DNA from: an uncultured Lachnospiraceae bacterium
Lineage (GTDB): Bacteria > Bacillota > Clostridia > Lachnospirales > Lachnospiraceae
Reading direction: 5' to 3'
Assembly (NCBI GenBank): GCA_910578085.1
Contig: CAJTPM010000017.1
Location: 24,837 to 88,836 of the forward strand
DNA: 64,000 nt
Position numbers and translations under genes: made by a program. Under the pieces are notes generated by a model. That model saw only the letters and a program-made list of their open reading frames with translations, was not told where the DNA came from and did not search any database. Below, piece after piece: positions 8,826 through 17,995 of the stretch. Positions within the stretch are counted from its first letter, which is position 1. Each line of letters begins with the position of its first letter.

Positions 8826-11003
8826 ATGACAACAATGAGAGATCTGGAGAAAAAACTGAGGAAGTTAGATTACCATCAGGCGAGGTTGTATCTGTTCTGC
8901 AATTTTATTTCCCTGATGCTGATCACGGCATATTCCATTATGATGCTGTCGCCCACGGTGCAGGAGGTGTTCCCGGAGGGCGGGGATTCGAGGAAGCAGA
9001 TGCAGGCGATCTTTGTGCTGGCTGTGGTGGGCTGTACGGCATTCACAATATATGCCACGGCGTTGTTTTTCCGAAAAAAATCGAGACAGGTGGGAATCCT
9101 GATGGCCCTGGGGATTTCGAAAGGAAAACTTGCGCCGATTCTCTATCGGGAGATACTGTTCTTAAGTTTTTTATCTTCCGGCTTTGGAATTCTGGCGGGA
9201 ATTCCGCTTGTGGTGCTTTTGTGGAACAGTTTTAGGCTGTTTCTGGCGGACAGTGAGCAGATGCAGTTGAATATGCGCATAGCCAATCTGGGTATCCCGC
9301 TTGCTTTCCTGGCGATGGTGGTGGGACTTGCCTGTGTGACGGCAAATCGCTATCTGGCGAGGACGGATATTCTGGACACGATCAAGGAAGAGCACAAAAA
9401 CGAGCCGGTGAAGGAACTGGGGAGATGGTGCGGCCCGGCGGGCATTATCGTACTGCTTGCCGGGGCGGTGGGAGGATATGCAGCGCCGTTTGTTTCTATG
9501 AGACTTTTCCGGATTTATGCCTCGGGATGGCTTAACATATTATATGCCCCGGTATTTATCGGTCTGTATATGATCTTACTCCATACGGTGGTATACGGCT
9601 GGCGGTTTCGTCCGGGCCGTTCCGGGTACGAAAAGCGGAAAGGGGGATCCGGCAGGAAAAGCAGCTCCTCTTTAAAGAGTAATCTGATCTCCTACAGTAT
9701 GATGAAGTTCCAGGGAAAGCAGACCGTGAACAACATGCTTGTCAGCACGGTGCTGATAGCAGGGGCGTGTTTTGCCATTTTTTATCTGCCTATGCTTACG
9801 ACGAGTATGACAGACGGGCTGAAGGATCGCCCCTATGACTATCTGTACCACTACCGGGCGGATCAGAGCGGACTTTCGAAAAAAGAGGTGGAAGGATTGG
9901 CGTCGGAGTACGGGCTGTCTCTAAAGGATTGGCATGAGGCAGAATACGTCAGTCTTGGTATGGACGGCTTCACGGACGTGGGCGGAGGTCAGGAAGGAGA
10001 TAAGATCATAGAGGAATATTGGGAGATCGTGGCTGAGGGGAAGTTTTTTTCGGAGAGCAGTTTGAAAGAACTGACCGGGACAGAGGTGACGGTGGAACCG
10101 GGGACTTATCTGGGAATCGTCGATGACGGGGAGGAAAATACGTTTGCCATGCGGACGGATTGTAAAATTTTTACCAACATGAGTACGAGGAAAACGATAC
10201 AGACGTCTTTTGCCGGGTGGGCACACTATAATATGCTGGTGGACTCGGGCAAAGGGTATTATGTGTTAAATGACGCAGATTACGCTGAAATCGCGGAAGG
10301 GGCCGCCGGAGAATGGCGCGGTGTGATGCATGTTTTCAATGTAGACGGCGAGGATGATTATCAGTTTGCGGATCGTCTGCTGCGCTCTTTTGTGGCTTCC
10401 GTAGATGAAAGCTGTAATTTAGCCAGCTTTTATGACAGGGTGTATAAGATTGCGCTCAATGAGAGAGGAAAAGAGTATTGGGGGGATGATACGGCTGCTT
10501 CACTGGCGGCGAAAATAGACTTAAGCCGTATCAATGATTCGGATTTCAGGCTGTGGTGGGAGTATATGCCAAAATCCGTCATGCTTGAGAAGACGGATTT
10601 TATGAGGACCTTTTCGGTATTCCTGATGATGTTTCTGTTTATCTTTCTGATCTGCATCACGGCGGCCTGCGTGATCGGCTACACGAGATGTCAGACGATC
10701 GCGTTAAACAACCGTTATGTGTTTGATGATCTGAAGAAACTTGGAGCGCCGCCGGTCTTTTTAAAAAAGGAGATCAGGAGACAGTGCTGTACGGTGATCC
10801 GTACGCCGTCGGTGATCGGCATAATCGGGATGAGTGGACTGTACACGATGATACTGTACGCCAATGACGGGAAACTCAGCATGACGGAAGTCAAAGGGCT
10901 TGGCATATGCGGGCTGGTGATTCTGGGAATCGCGGCGCTGCTGTATGCGGTGTATTATGGGACGGTGAAGTCGTTGGTGAGGGAGTTAGTAGAGACACCA
11001 TAA
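8826..11003 (+). CDS. FtsX-family ABC permease of BceB topology
   Basis: 725 residues. Ten hydrophobic helices can be read, with a hydrophilic domain of about 200 residues between helices 7 and 8. This is the arrangement of BceB-type antimicrobial-peptide sensing and detoxification permeases. Helices 1-4 and 8-10 carry the FtsX-type segments. The start at 8826 follows GAGGAGG; a longer in-frame ORF to 8709 overlaps the ATPase and lacks a ribosome site. It pairs with the ATPase just upstream. The divergent kinase-regulator pair suggests induction by a cell-envelope peptide, but here the kinase has many helices, unlike the short two-helix BceS sensors. Confidence 0.88.
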   Translation: MTTMRDLEKKLRKLDYHQARLYLFCNFISLMLITAYSIMMLSPTVQEVFPEGGDSRKQMQAIFVLAVVGCTAFTIYATALFFRKKSRQVGILMALGISKGKLAPILYREILFLSFLSSGFGILAGIPLVVLLWNSFRLFLADSEQMQLNMRIANLGIPLAFLAMVVGLACVTANRYLARTDILDTIKEEHKNEPVKELGRWCGPAGIIVLLAGAVGGYAAPFVSMRLFRIYASGWLNILYAPVFIGLYMILLHTVVYGWRFRPGRSGYEKRKGGSGRKSSSSLKSNLISYSMMKFQGKQTVNNMLVSTVLIAGACFAIFYLPMLTTSMTDGLKDRPYDYLYHYRADQSGLSKKEVEGLASEYGLSLKDWHEAEYVSLGMDGFTDVGGGQEGDKIIEEYWEIVAEGKFFSESSLKELTGTEVTVEPGTYLGIVDDGEENTFAMRTDCKIFTNMSTRKTIQTSFAGWAHYNMLVDSGKGYYVLNDADYAEIAEGAAGEWRGVMHVFNVDGEDDYQFADRLLRSFVASVDESCNLASFYDRVYKIALNERGKEYWGDDTAASLAAKIDLSRINDSDFRLWWEYMPKSVMLEKTDFMRTFSVFLMMFLFIFLICITAACVIGYTRCQTIALNNRYVFDDLKKLGAPPVFLKKEIRRQCCTVIRTPSVIGIIGMSGLYTMILYANDGKLSMTEVKGLGICGLVILGIAALLYAVYYGTVKSLVRELVETP

Positions 11004-11098
11004 AATATACTTTATTTTTATTCCTGCAGGCAACGGGCTGAGGAGCTGTGCTTTAAGCCAACCTTTGACTGGCCTGAATGAATTGGCTACTGCTGCAA

Positions 11099-11163
11099 AA
11101 AAGAGTCAAATGTCCTGCAGCCCGGCGGCCTATCAGGCCTGGTGCAGAGTATTTGACTCTTTT
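11099..11163. terminator. Bidirectional terminator / nested hairpin
   Basis: Perfect 13-base arms, AAAAGAGTCAAAT (11099-11111) and ATTTGACTCTTTT (11151-11163), enclose a second pair (CTGCA/TGCAG) and an inner hairpin GGCCT-ATC-AGGCC. The A-run and T-run at the two ends make it usable from both strands. It sits between the convergent permease and MFS genes. Confidence 0.8.
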
Positions 11164-11169
11164 GACAAT

Positions 11170-12351
11170 TTAACGCTGCTTCTTCTGTTTTCCGAGAAGA
11201 AAAAGCATTGCCAACAAAATAACCGGGAAGATGAGACCGATGCCCATGCCGACACGAATATTATCATCTGCATACTGGGTGACGCGGCCGACGATACCCG
11301 GACCGATGCTGCCGCCCAGATCTCCCGCCATGGCAAGCAGGGCGAACATGGCTGTTCCGCCGACGGGAAATTTTTCGGAGGAAATGCTGATCGTTCCGGG
11401 CCACATGATCCCCACGGAAAACCCGCATACAATACAGCCGATCAGGCCGATCAACGGATTGGAAGACAGCGAGGTGAGCAGATAACATACCACGCACAGG
11501 AGGCCGGATCCTGTCATAAATTTCATCAGATCCATTCTGTCGCCGTATTTCCCGAAGATGACGCGGCTGATGCCCATGGTGACTGCAAACAGGCAGGGAC
11601 CGGCTAAATCGCCGATGGTTTTGGACAGCCCCAGTGCGGCTTCCGCATAAGCCGATGCCCACTGCGCCATGGCAAGTTCGGAGGCGCCGGAACAGATCAT
11701 CAGGCAGACGGCCAGCCAGAACAGAGGTTTCCGGGATAATTGCCGGATACCCATCCCCTTTCCCTCATCCACTAAATGTTCGATGGGGCATGTCGCAAAG
11801 TTGTAGATGTTTACCGCCGGAATAAGCGCCCACAGTATAGTCAGCCATTTCCAGCTGTTCATGCCGAATACCGCGAAAAATATGGTGGAAATCAGTATAG
11901 TTCCCACCGCGCCCCAACAGTAGAAAGAGTGGAGCAGGCTCATGGTCGCCTCCTTATTGTCAAAGGGACATGCCTCCACAATGGGGCTGCAGAGCACTTC
12001 GATCAATCCGCTTCCCACGGCGTATACGACCACACTGCACAGGATTCCGGTAAACGGATCCGGCAGAAGATCCGGCAGAAACGCAAGACCGATCAACCCG
12101 GCCGCGGCGCAGACTTCGGAAGCCACGATGGATACACGGTATCCGATCCGGTCCACAAATTTTGCACAGAAGAGGTCCACCAAAAGCTGGGTAAAGAAAA
12201 AACAGGTGGAAATGAGAGCGATATTGCCTAGAGAAATGTGATAATCGTTATGAAATTTTAAAAACAGCAGCGGAGCGAAATTGGCGGCTATGGCCTGTGT
12301 AATAAAGCCCAGGTAACAGGCTGTTTTTGTCTTTTGATAGTTTGGTGTCAT
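11170..12351 (-). CDS. MFS transporter
   Basis: 393 residues with twelve predicted helices and a typical MFS loop 2-3 motif (FVDRIGYRVSIV) near residue 65. Segments such as SFYCWGAVGT and a conserved acidic residue in helix 4 resemble the FHS (sugar:proton symport) branch, so a sugar substrate is likely but not proven. The start is preceded by AAAGGAA. The small gene at 12356-12622 ends four bases upstream, so the two are one transcription unit. Confidence 0.85.
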   Translation of the reverse strand: MTPNYQKTKTACYLGFITQAIAANFAPLLFLKFHNDYHISLGNIALISTCFFFTQLLVDLFCAKFVDRIGYRVSIVASEVCAAAGLIGLAFLPDLLPDPFTGILCSVVVYAVGSGLIEVLCSPIVEACPFDNKEATMSLLHSFYCWGAVGTILISTIFFAVFGMNSWKWLTILWALIPAVNIYNFATCPIEHLVDEGKGMGIRQLSRKPLFWLAVCLMICSGASELAMAQWASAYAEAALGLSKTIGDLAGPCLFAVTMGISRVIFGKYGDRMDLMKFMTGSGLLCVVCYLLTSLSSNPLIGLIGCIVCGFSVGIMWPGTISISSEKFPVGGTAMFALLAMAGDLGGSIGPGIVGRVTQYADDNIRVGMGIGLIFPVILLAMLFLLGKQKKQR

Positions 12352-12355
12352 CGTC

Positions 12356-12622
12356 TTATATTCCTTTCTTTTTTTCGTATTCCCTGCAGCAGACTTTGAT
12401 CACATTTTGCCCGCCACACAGAAAACATCCTTCATAGTTCTCAGATATGTAACGCGGTTCATAATTCACGATAAATCCTGCGTCTGTCAGAGTGATCATC
12501 AACTCATTTACATCGTTTTTAGTATCGACATATATGGAAAGACATTCTCCGGACCTGTATTTCTCCATTTTTATTATCGCATTCATATACGCAGGAACCC
12601 TCCCATTCTGTTTTGATTTCAT
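12356..12622 (-). CDS. Small conserved-looking hypothetical protein with CxxC
   Basis: 88 residues, not recognised. It has a basic N-terminus and a C-terminal cluster CFLCGG...VCC that could bind a metal or form disulfides. GAAGGGAA precedes the start and only four bases separate its stop from the MFS start, which supports a real, translationally coupled gene. Divergent from the AraC regulator, which may control both. Confidence 0.6.
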   Translation of the reverse strand: MKSKQNGRVPAYMNAIIKMEKYRSGECLSIYVDTKNDVNELMITLTDAGFIVNYEPRYISENYEGCFLCGGQNVIKVCCREYEKKKGI

Positions 12623-12688
12623 TGTTTGAACGTTCCCTTCGATCCGCCTGTTCCTATTGGATTATATAATATAACAGATGGATTTTCA

Positions 12689-12718
12689 TTGATTTATATC
12701 CGATATTTATTGTATAAT
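12689..12718 (+). promoter_or_regulatory. Promoter of AraC-type regulator gene
   Basis: TTGATT (12689-12694) and a consensus TATAAT (12713-12718) are 18 bases apart, 34 bases before the start codon. Confidence 0.55.
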
Positions 12719-12751
12719 ATCGTAAAAAGAATCTTTTGAGAGGATCAGTCT

Positions 12752-13654
12752 ATGAGGGACGCCATATCCTACAGTAAAATTTTGACAGATGAAGATCTGA
12801 TGGAGACGGTTCCGCGCGGCAGCAACAGCTACCCGTTCCATTTTTATAATGAAAATTTAGCGCAGTTTGATTTTCACTGTATCGAATGGCACTGGCATAC
12901 GGAACTGGAGTTTGTATATATCGAATCGGGGACTGTGACTTTCTGGATCGGAGAAAAGAAGTTTGATTTGTCGGCGGGTAACGGAATATTTATAAATACC
13001 AGGATCCTGCATCGCTTTTATTCTCCTGGGGAAGCCGCTATTCCCAATTTTTTGTGCCTGCCCTCTTTTCTTGCCCCGCAGGACAGTTTTCTGTATCAGA
13101 AATATATTTTGCCGGTTATTTCTTCCACATTGGCTTATCAGATTTTTCGGGCGGATATCCCCTGGCAGGCGGAAGCGTTATCGATTATGAAACAGATCAT
13201 TGGAGCGCAGGGATGCGCTTCATCCGGTGAACTTCTGACAGCTTCTCTCATGCAGAGACTCTGGTTGGAAATATATGAAAATGTACCTGTCTCCTGTGAG
13301 GAAAGTCACAGGAAAAATTCTGCTTCCGCCCAGGCCAGGCTGCAGATGATGATGCAGTACATCCAACTGAATTATACACAGGATATTTCCCTGGAAGACA
13401 TTGCAGACCATGTGGGAATCAGTAAAAGTACGGTATTAAATCTCTTTCGCGATCATTTGCATATTACGCCGATAAATTACCTGATAAACTATCGCTTAAA
13501 TGAAGCGGCGCTGCTGCTCACAAACACAGAGAAAAAAATCCACACGGTTTCCGGGGAAGCAGGATTTCACAATGTGGATTATTTCTGCAGAGTATTCAAA
13601 AAGCACTATCATATAACACCGACAGAGTACCGGAAAAAGAAAAGCCCGGGCTGA
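12752..13654 (+). CDS. AraC-family transcriptional regulator with cupin domain
   Basis: 300 residues. The N-terminal part is a cupin ligand-binding fold (HWHTELEFVYIESG near residue 47, then a proline/histidine-bearing strand near 85). The C-terminal about 100 residues contain two helix-turn-helix units (ISLEDIADHVGISKSTV; VSGEAGFHNVDYFCRVF) typical of AraC/XylS DNA binding. It likely senses a sugar and controls the divergent MFS gene pair; the ligand is unknown. The stop is four bases from the convergent DUF1667 gene end. Confidence 0.88.
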   Translation: MRDAISYSKILTDEDLMETVPRGSNSYPFHFYNENLAQFDFHCIEWHWHTELEFVYIESGTVTFWIGEKKFDLSAGNGIFINTRILHRFYSPGEAAIPNFLCLPSFLAPQDSFLYQKYILPVISSTLAYQIFRADIPWQAEALSIMKQIIGAQGCASSGELLTASLMQRLWLEIYENVPVSCEESHRKNSASAQARLQMMMQYIQLNYTQDISLEDIADHVGISKSTVLNLFRDHLHITPINYLINYRLNEAALLLTNTEKKIHTVSGEAGFHNVDYFCRVFKKHYHITPTEYRKKKSPG

Positions 13655-13658
13655 ACCG

Positions 13659-14030
13659 TTAACCTATTTTTACTGCTACCGATTTTGTGGCGACAATATT
13701 CACCCCTGTGTCCGCGGCGTTTTCCAGAATCATATCCCCGATATGCACAGGGGCAGGCACGTTCAGGTCCCTGAGACTCTGCATGATATCCATAATCTTT
13801 TCTTTCGGGATATCCGCTTCTGTTTTCACCGAGACCACAGGGAGGACGCCGTTCATGACGCGGACGGTGCTGGTCACGGTGCGCATGGGGCGGGTGACCT
13901 CCTTTCTGGCGTAATCGTCGCCGCGCTTACAGGTATTTCCGGTGACGTTTAAAATTTCCCTGTTATTCAACTCTACGGTAACGGTGCATCCCAAAGGGCA
14001 GCCGATGCAGGTGAGAGAGCGTTTTTCCAT
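13659..14030 (-). CDS. DUF1667 protein, third subunit of the glp-type operon
   Basis: 123 residues with an N-terminal CIGCPLGC motif and a further cysteine near residue 34 (NTCKRGD), as in DUF1667. Proteins of this family follow the two FAD enzymes of anaerobic glycerol-3-phosphate dehydrogenase-like operons in clostridia and probably carry a metal or Fe-S group. GGAGG precedes the ATG at 14030; an ATG seven codons earlier lacks that spacing. It is the last gene of the operon. Confidence 0.85.
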   Translation of the reverse strand: MEKRSLTCIGCPLGCTVTVELNNREILNVTGNTCKRGDDYARKEVTRPMRTVTSTVRVMNGVLPVVSVKTEADIPKEKIMDIMQSLRDLNVPAPVHIGDMILENAADTGVNIVATKSVAVKIG

Positions 14031-14069
14031 GTTGATACCTCCGGTTGTCATAGAGACTGGTCTGATTTT

Positions 14070-15455
14070 TCAGCAGTCAGTTATCCTGATGGTGATGGTT
14101 TTCAGGTTTTTGACGGCTTCCAATTGCGTTTTTTGCAGGATGATCTGTTCCATTTCGCCGGGGGCCATGATCGGTTTTTTTCTGTGCAGAATCTGCTCAT
14201 CGTTCAGATATACCGAAATAAAGGAATTTTTGTAGACGGCACCCACCCGGAAACGGACGGTCAGAAGATCTTCCATGCGGTCGATGCAGACTGTTTTCGG
14301 GACAGTGTAGCGCACGCCGCCTGTGGAAATAAGAGGAATCTCGCTCTGGTCTTTGCAGGAGGGCGTTGCACCGTCACCTGATTCAAATTTTTCGGCGGGG
14401 GCAGTGTCTGCTCCGCCGTCTGCCTGCCGTACATAGCTGGCCGCATTTTTGCCTGCTGCAGCGGCCTCCTCCGACACGTAATCCACCAGATCGTGGACAT
14501 GGAGGACGTTTCCGCAGGCAAAAACGCCGGGAATGCTGGTTTCCAGAGACTCGTTGACACAGGGGCCGCCTGTGACGGGATCCATCTCGGTGCCGATGCC
14601 CCGGGAAAGTTCATTTTCCGGAATCAGACCGCAGGAGAGCAACAGGGTATCACAGCTGTAGTCTTCCTCCGTGCCCGGGATGGGTTTGCCGTTTTCATCC
14701 ACCTGTGCCAGAGTGACGCCCTCCAGCCGTTTTTTCCCCCTGATGGCAATGACGGTATGGGAAAGCTTCAGCGGAATGCCGTAATCGTCCAGACACTGCA
14801 CAATATTTCTTTTTAATCCGCCGGAGTAAGGCATCAGTTCGGCCACGACTTTTACGTTTGCCCCTTCTAAGGTCATGCGTCTTGCCATGATCAGGCCGAT
14901 ATCACCGGAACCCAAAATCACCACTTCTCTGCCCGGCATGTATCCCTCCATATTGACAAGATACTGTGCGGTGCCGGCGGAGTAGATGCCCGCCGGGCGG
15001 CTGCCGGGGATATTTAAAGCGCCGCGGGCCCGTTCCCTGCAGCCCATGGCGAGGATCACGGCGTTTGCTTTGATCTGCAGCAGGCCGTCAGTGCTGTTGA
15101 CGGCGGTGATCAGTTTTTCTTTTGAGATATCCAAAACCATGGTATTTAATTTATGCGGGATCTTTAATGCGGCAGCCTGCCGGATAAAGCGGTCTGCATA
15201 CTCCGGGCCGGTGAGTTCTTCCCTGAAAGTGTGGAGGCCGAAACCGTTGTGAATACACTGGTTTAATATACCGCCGAGTTTATTGTCACGCTCTAAAATG
15301 AGTATATTTTCAATGCCGTTTTTTCTGGCAGAAACAGCGGCGGCAAGCCCTGCGGGACCTCCGCCGATAATGACGATATCGTAAAACTGTATACCATCAG
15401 CGGCCGCATCCTGCGCTGTGTTAATATGCATTGTATCTGCATTATAAGAATTCAT
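14070..15455 (-). CDS. FAD/NAD(P)-dependent oxidoreductase of the glp-type operon
   Basis: 461 residues. The N-terminal dinucleotide fold (IVIIGGGPAGLAAA near residue 28) binds FAD; a second Rossmann motif (VVILGSGDIGLIMA near 175) binds NAD(P). A C-terminal extension of about 100 residues follows. Pairing with the glycerol-3-phosphate dehydrogenase-like enzyme upstream and DUF1667 downstream is the standard clostridial three-gene arrangement. It probably passes electrons from the upstream dehydrogenase to NAD or another carrier. CAGGAGG precedes the start. Confidence 0.85.
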   Translation of the reverse strand: MNSYNADTMHINTAQDAAADGIQFYDIVIIGGGPAGLAAAVSARKNGIENILILERDNKLGGILNQCIHNGFGLHTFREELTGPEYADRFIRQAAALKIPHKLNTMVLDISKEKLITAVNSTDGLLQIKANAVILAMGCRERARGALNIPGSRPAGIYSAGTAQYLVNMEGYMPGREVVILGSGDIGLIMARRMTLEGANVKVVAELMPYSGGLKRNIVQCLDDYGIPLKLSHTVIAIRGKKRLEGVTLAQVDENGKPIPGTEEDYSCDTLLLSCGLIPENELSRGIGTEMDPVTGGPCVNESLETSIPGVFACGNVLHVHDLVDYVSEEAAAAGKNAASYVRQADGGADTAPAEKFESGDGATPSCKDQSEIPLISTGGVRYTVPKTVCIDRMEDLLTVRFRVGAVYKNSFISVYLNDEQILHRKKPIMAPGEMEQIILQKTQLEAVKNLKTITIRITDC

Positions 15456-15530
15456 GGAGAAACCTCCTGTTTTTCGTATTTATGTATATGTAATATCATC
15501 CGGTTAAGGTTGATTATGCCAGGTCAGGAT

Positions 15531-15602
15531 GAAAATATCTCTGTAGCAAGCTCTGCTTTTCAGGAGAATGAGCTACTGGCGCATTGCAGAAGAGATATTT
15601 TC
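15531..15602. other. Long nested hairpin between the two FAD-enzyme genes
   Basis: Perfect 12-base arms GAAAATATCTCT (15531-15542) and AGAGATATTTTC (15591-15602) enclose further pairing words (GTAGC/GCTAC, TCTGC/GCAGA). It lies in the 165-base gap of the operon with no T-run, so it is more likely an mRNA-stability or attenuation structure, or a small palindromic repeat, than a simple terminator. Confidence 0.65.
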
Positions 15603-15619
15603 GCCACGGCGTCCGGAAG

Positions 15620-17065
15620 TCACAACGGAATATCATCACTTTTAGTACAGCCGACAATCATATGCGCATCTTTCCCGCTCTTGGTGATCTCAAGCTGGGA
15701 GATCTGATATTCTCTCGCCAGGATCTCCATCACCTTTGGGGAACAGAAGCCTGACTGGCAGCGCCCCATCCCGGCGCGGACTCTGCGTTTGATGCCGTCC
15801 AGGGACTTTGCGCCCAGAGGACGGTGAATGGCATCCAGAATCTCTCCTTCCGTGACGGTTTCACAGCGGCAGACGATATTGCCGTAGGCAGGATGATTTC
15901 TGATCAGCTGTGCATAAGCCTCTTTCGAGAGCGTCTTCGGATCGAGAATGCCTTTTCTGTGTCCGTTGAAACCGGGATTTTGAACGGGGGAGAGCAGATC
16001 GCAGACTATTTCGGCGATATGGCAGCCAATGGCGGGAGCCGCAGTAAGCCCCGGCGATTCGATTCCTGCCGCATCAATAAAGAAAGGCGCATCCTCCGGT
16101 TCCCCGATAATAAATTCGCCGCCCGCCTCATGGGCGCGGCTGCCGCAGAAGGAGGTAATGATCTGCCGTACCGGCAGATCCGGTACGGATCTTTTCGCGG
16201 ACCAAAGGACCTGTGCCAGACCCTCAGCCGTGGTGTCGGTGGTCTCTTTATCCGCAGAATCTCTTGCGGTGGGACCAATCAGAATATTTCCGTGGACAGT
16301 GGGCGTGACAAGAATTCCCTTGCCGGAACTGGTGGGCAGCTGAAAGATCGTCTTATCCACCAGCCCTCCGACGGTTTTGTCAAGCAGACAGTATTCACCC
16401 AGCCGCGGTGTGATATGGATCCTGCGGGCGCTGACCATGTTGTGGAATTTATCCGCATGGACGCCGGCCGCGTTGACGACGCATCGGCCCCGCAGTTCCC
16501 CGGTATTTGTCAGCAGCTGATAACCTGCCGGAATTTTGGAGATGGTCAGTACTTCCGTATCAAACCGGAATTCCACACCGTTTTCGGTGGCGTTTTCCGC
16601 CAGGGCGATGTTCATACCGAAGGGGCATACGATACCGCCCGAAGGGGCATGGACAGCGGCAATCGCCTGATCGGATACGCCTGGTTCCAGTTTATGCAAG
16701 TCTTCCTTTTCCAGAATGCGAAGATCGGGAACACCGTTTTCGATGCCCTGCCTGTAAAGTTTTATTAACCGGGGACGGTCTTCCTCGGAGAAGCACAGGA
16801 TAAGAGAACCGTTTCGTCTGAACGGAAAATCCAGTTCCTTTGACAGAGCTTCCATTTTTTCATTGCCAAGAAGATTCATGTGGGCTTTTAAGGTTCCCGG
16901 TTTACAGTCAATGCCGGAATGGACAATGCCGCTGTTGGCTTTGGAAGTCCCGCAACAGACATCCTCTTCTTTCTCGACAACTAAAATATGCAGCTGATAG
17001 CGGGACAGTTCTCTGGCCACGGCACTGCCGATGACGCCGGCGCCGATAATGATTACATCATACAT
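15620..17065 (-). CDS. Glycerol-3-phosphate dehydrogenase-like FAD enzyme with [2Fe-2S] domain
   Basis: 481 residues. FAD-binding motif VIIIGAGVIGSAVARELSR lies at the very N-terminus, followed by a DAO-family oxidoreductase domain. The C-terminal about 90 residues are a BFD-like [2Fe-2S] domain with cysteines in VCRCETVTEGE and GRCQSGFCSP. This is the layout of anaerobic GlpA-type glycerol-3-phosphate dehydrogenases and of related 2-hydroxyglutarate oxidases. The start at 17065 (MYDVIIIGAG) is chosen because family members begin there; an in-frame ATG at 17137 would add 24 unrelated residues. First gene of the operon. Confidence 0.87.
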   Translation of the reverse strand: MYDVIIIGAGVIGSAVARELSRYQLHILVVEKEEDVCCGTSKANSGIVHSGIDCKPGTLKAHMNLLGNEKMEALSKELDFPFRRNGSLILCFSEEDRPRLIKLYRQGIENGVPDLRILEKEDLHKLEPGVSDQAIAAVHAPSGGIVCPFGMNIALAENATENGVEFRFDTEVLTISKIPAGYQLLTNTGELRGRCVVNAAGVHADKFHNMVSARRIHITPRLGEYCLLDKTVGGLVDKTIFQLPTSSGKGILVTPTVHGNILIGPTARDSADKETTDTTAEGLAQVLWSAKRSVPDLPVRQIITSFCGSRAHEAGGEFIIGEPEDAPFFIDAAGIESPGLTAAPAIGCHIAEIVCDLLSPVQNPGFNGHRKGILDPKTLSKEAYAQLIRNHPAYGNIVCRCETVTEGEILDAIHRPLGAKSLDGIKRRVRAGMGRCQSGFCSPKVMEILAREYQISQLEITKSGKDAHMIVGCTKSDDIPL

Positions 17066-17300
17066 GATTCGTGATAACCCTGCTTCGGGTATTACTCCCT
17101 TTTTTAATAACAGAAAGCTGACAGATAGTATTTTCAATATAAGTATCTGCGTTTTCTGTGATGAATATCATAGTAACATATTTTTTCCTGATTTGAAATA
17201 TGGAAAAAGGTTTCGTTGATTTTCCAAAATAAGGAAATATTTCTCTTTTTCTTTTACGCCTTATTCCATTGAACCCGAAGTAATGTGTATGCTTTGGCGC

Positions 17301-17330
17301 TTGACCGGTCTGTACGGGGAGGCTTATACT
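17301..17330 (+). promoter_or_regulatory. Promoter upstream of the shortened YqgA gene
   Basis: TTGACC (17301-17306) and TATACT (17325-17330) are 18 bases apart, about 50 bases before the start codon. Confidence 0.55.
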
Positions 17331-17378
17331 AATATAGGTGACAAAGAAATCAGAAAATTATTTGCGGGGGGAACAAAG

Positions 17379-17720
17379 ATGCCGGTCGGTATTATCGTAA
17401 ATTCTATTTCCATTGTGGCAGGAGGCATTGCGGGAGCCTGTATAGGGGGAAAATTATCCGAAGACTTTAAAGATAAACTCAATATGATTTTCGGGTGCTG
17501 TTCCATGGCGATGGGCTTCTGTGCAGGACTTATTTTTCCACTTACTACAGAGGCAATGATCAACGATTTTAAGGCCTGCGGTGGGTTTTTGATGCTTGCT
17601 ACAGGGTTTCGGATGTTAAAGGTAAAAATGTTCCCTACGGCGGATATGATTCCGGCTATGATACTTGTAATGCCGGTAAGCTATATCTGGACGTCTCTGA
17701 TTCTACCGTTAATCGGGTGA
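17379..17720 (+). CDS. Internally deleted DUF554 / YqgA-like membrane protein
   Basis: 113 residues from an ATG after GGGGGGAA. Residues 1-48 match the N-terminus of the YqgA/DUF554 family (MPVGIIVNSISIVAGG). Residues about 49-113 match its C-terminus (GLIFPLTTEAMINDF, GFRMLKVKMFPTADM). Normal members have about 225-235 residues, so the central roughly 120 residues are missing, with the reading frame preserved. The normal protein is an integral membrane protein, possibly a transporter. This copy keeps the promoter and start but probably only a few helices, so it is either a remnant or a miniature version. Confidence 0.7.
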   Translation: MPVGIIVNSISIVAGGIAGACIGGKLSEDFKDKLNMIFGCCSMAMGFCAGLIFPLTTEAMINDFKACGGFLMLATGFRMLKVKMFPTADMIPAMILVMPVSYIWTSLILPLIG

Positions 17721-17781
17721 TTGGGACAGCTGATGAAACGTAACTGGCAAACCGGAATTTAAGTGCGGTACTAAAAAGTAA

Positions 17782-17822
17782 AACAGGCTGCCCTGTAGAG
17801 GGATGGCCTGTTGGTTTATGCG
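17782..17822 (+). terminator. Possible terminator after the YqgA-like gene
   Basis: AACAGGC...GCCTGTT arms (17782-17788, 17816-17822) with inner CCCT-GTAG-AGGG pairing. The following T-run is poor, so termination efficiency is uncertain. Confidence 0.5.
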
Positions 17823-17872
17823 CAGGGGCGCGTACAAGTGGGGAGAAAATTTTACCCGCTCAATTTGAGGGA

Positions 17873-17901
17873 TTGACAAAGTGATATCAAAATGATATCA
17901 T
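17873..17901 (+). promoter_or_regulatory. Promoter with tandem TGATATCA palindromes before SPFH gene
   Basis: TTGACA (17873-17878) and TATCAT (17896-17901) are 17 bases apart. The spacer and -10 box contain two copies of the palindrome TGATATCA separated by three bases, an arrangement that suits a dimeric repressor. The small ribbon-helix-helix protein of the same operon is a candidate binder (inference). Confidence 0.65.
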
Positions 17902-17995
17902 ACAAATATCAAGCATGTTTCTTCATATAAAAAGTAAAAAAATGTGGAAACGGCAAAGAAGTGACAGGAAATTATCAAAAATCACAGGAGGAAAA

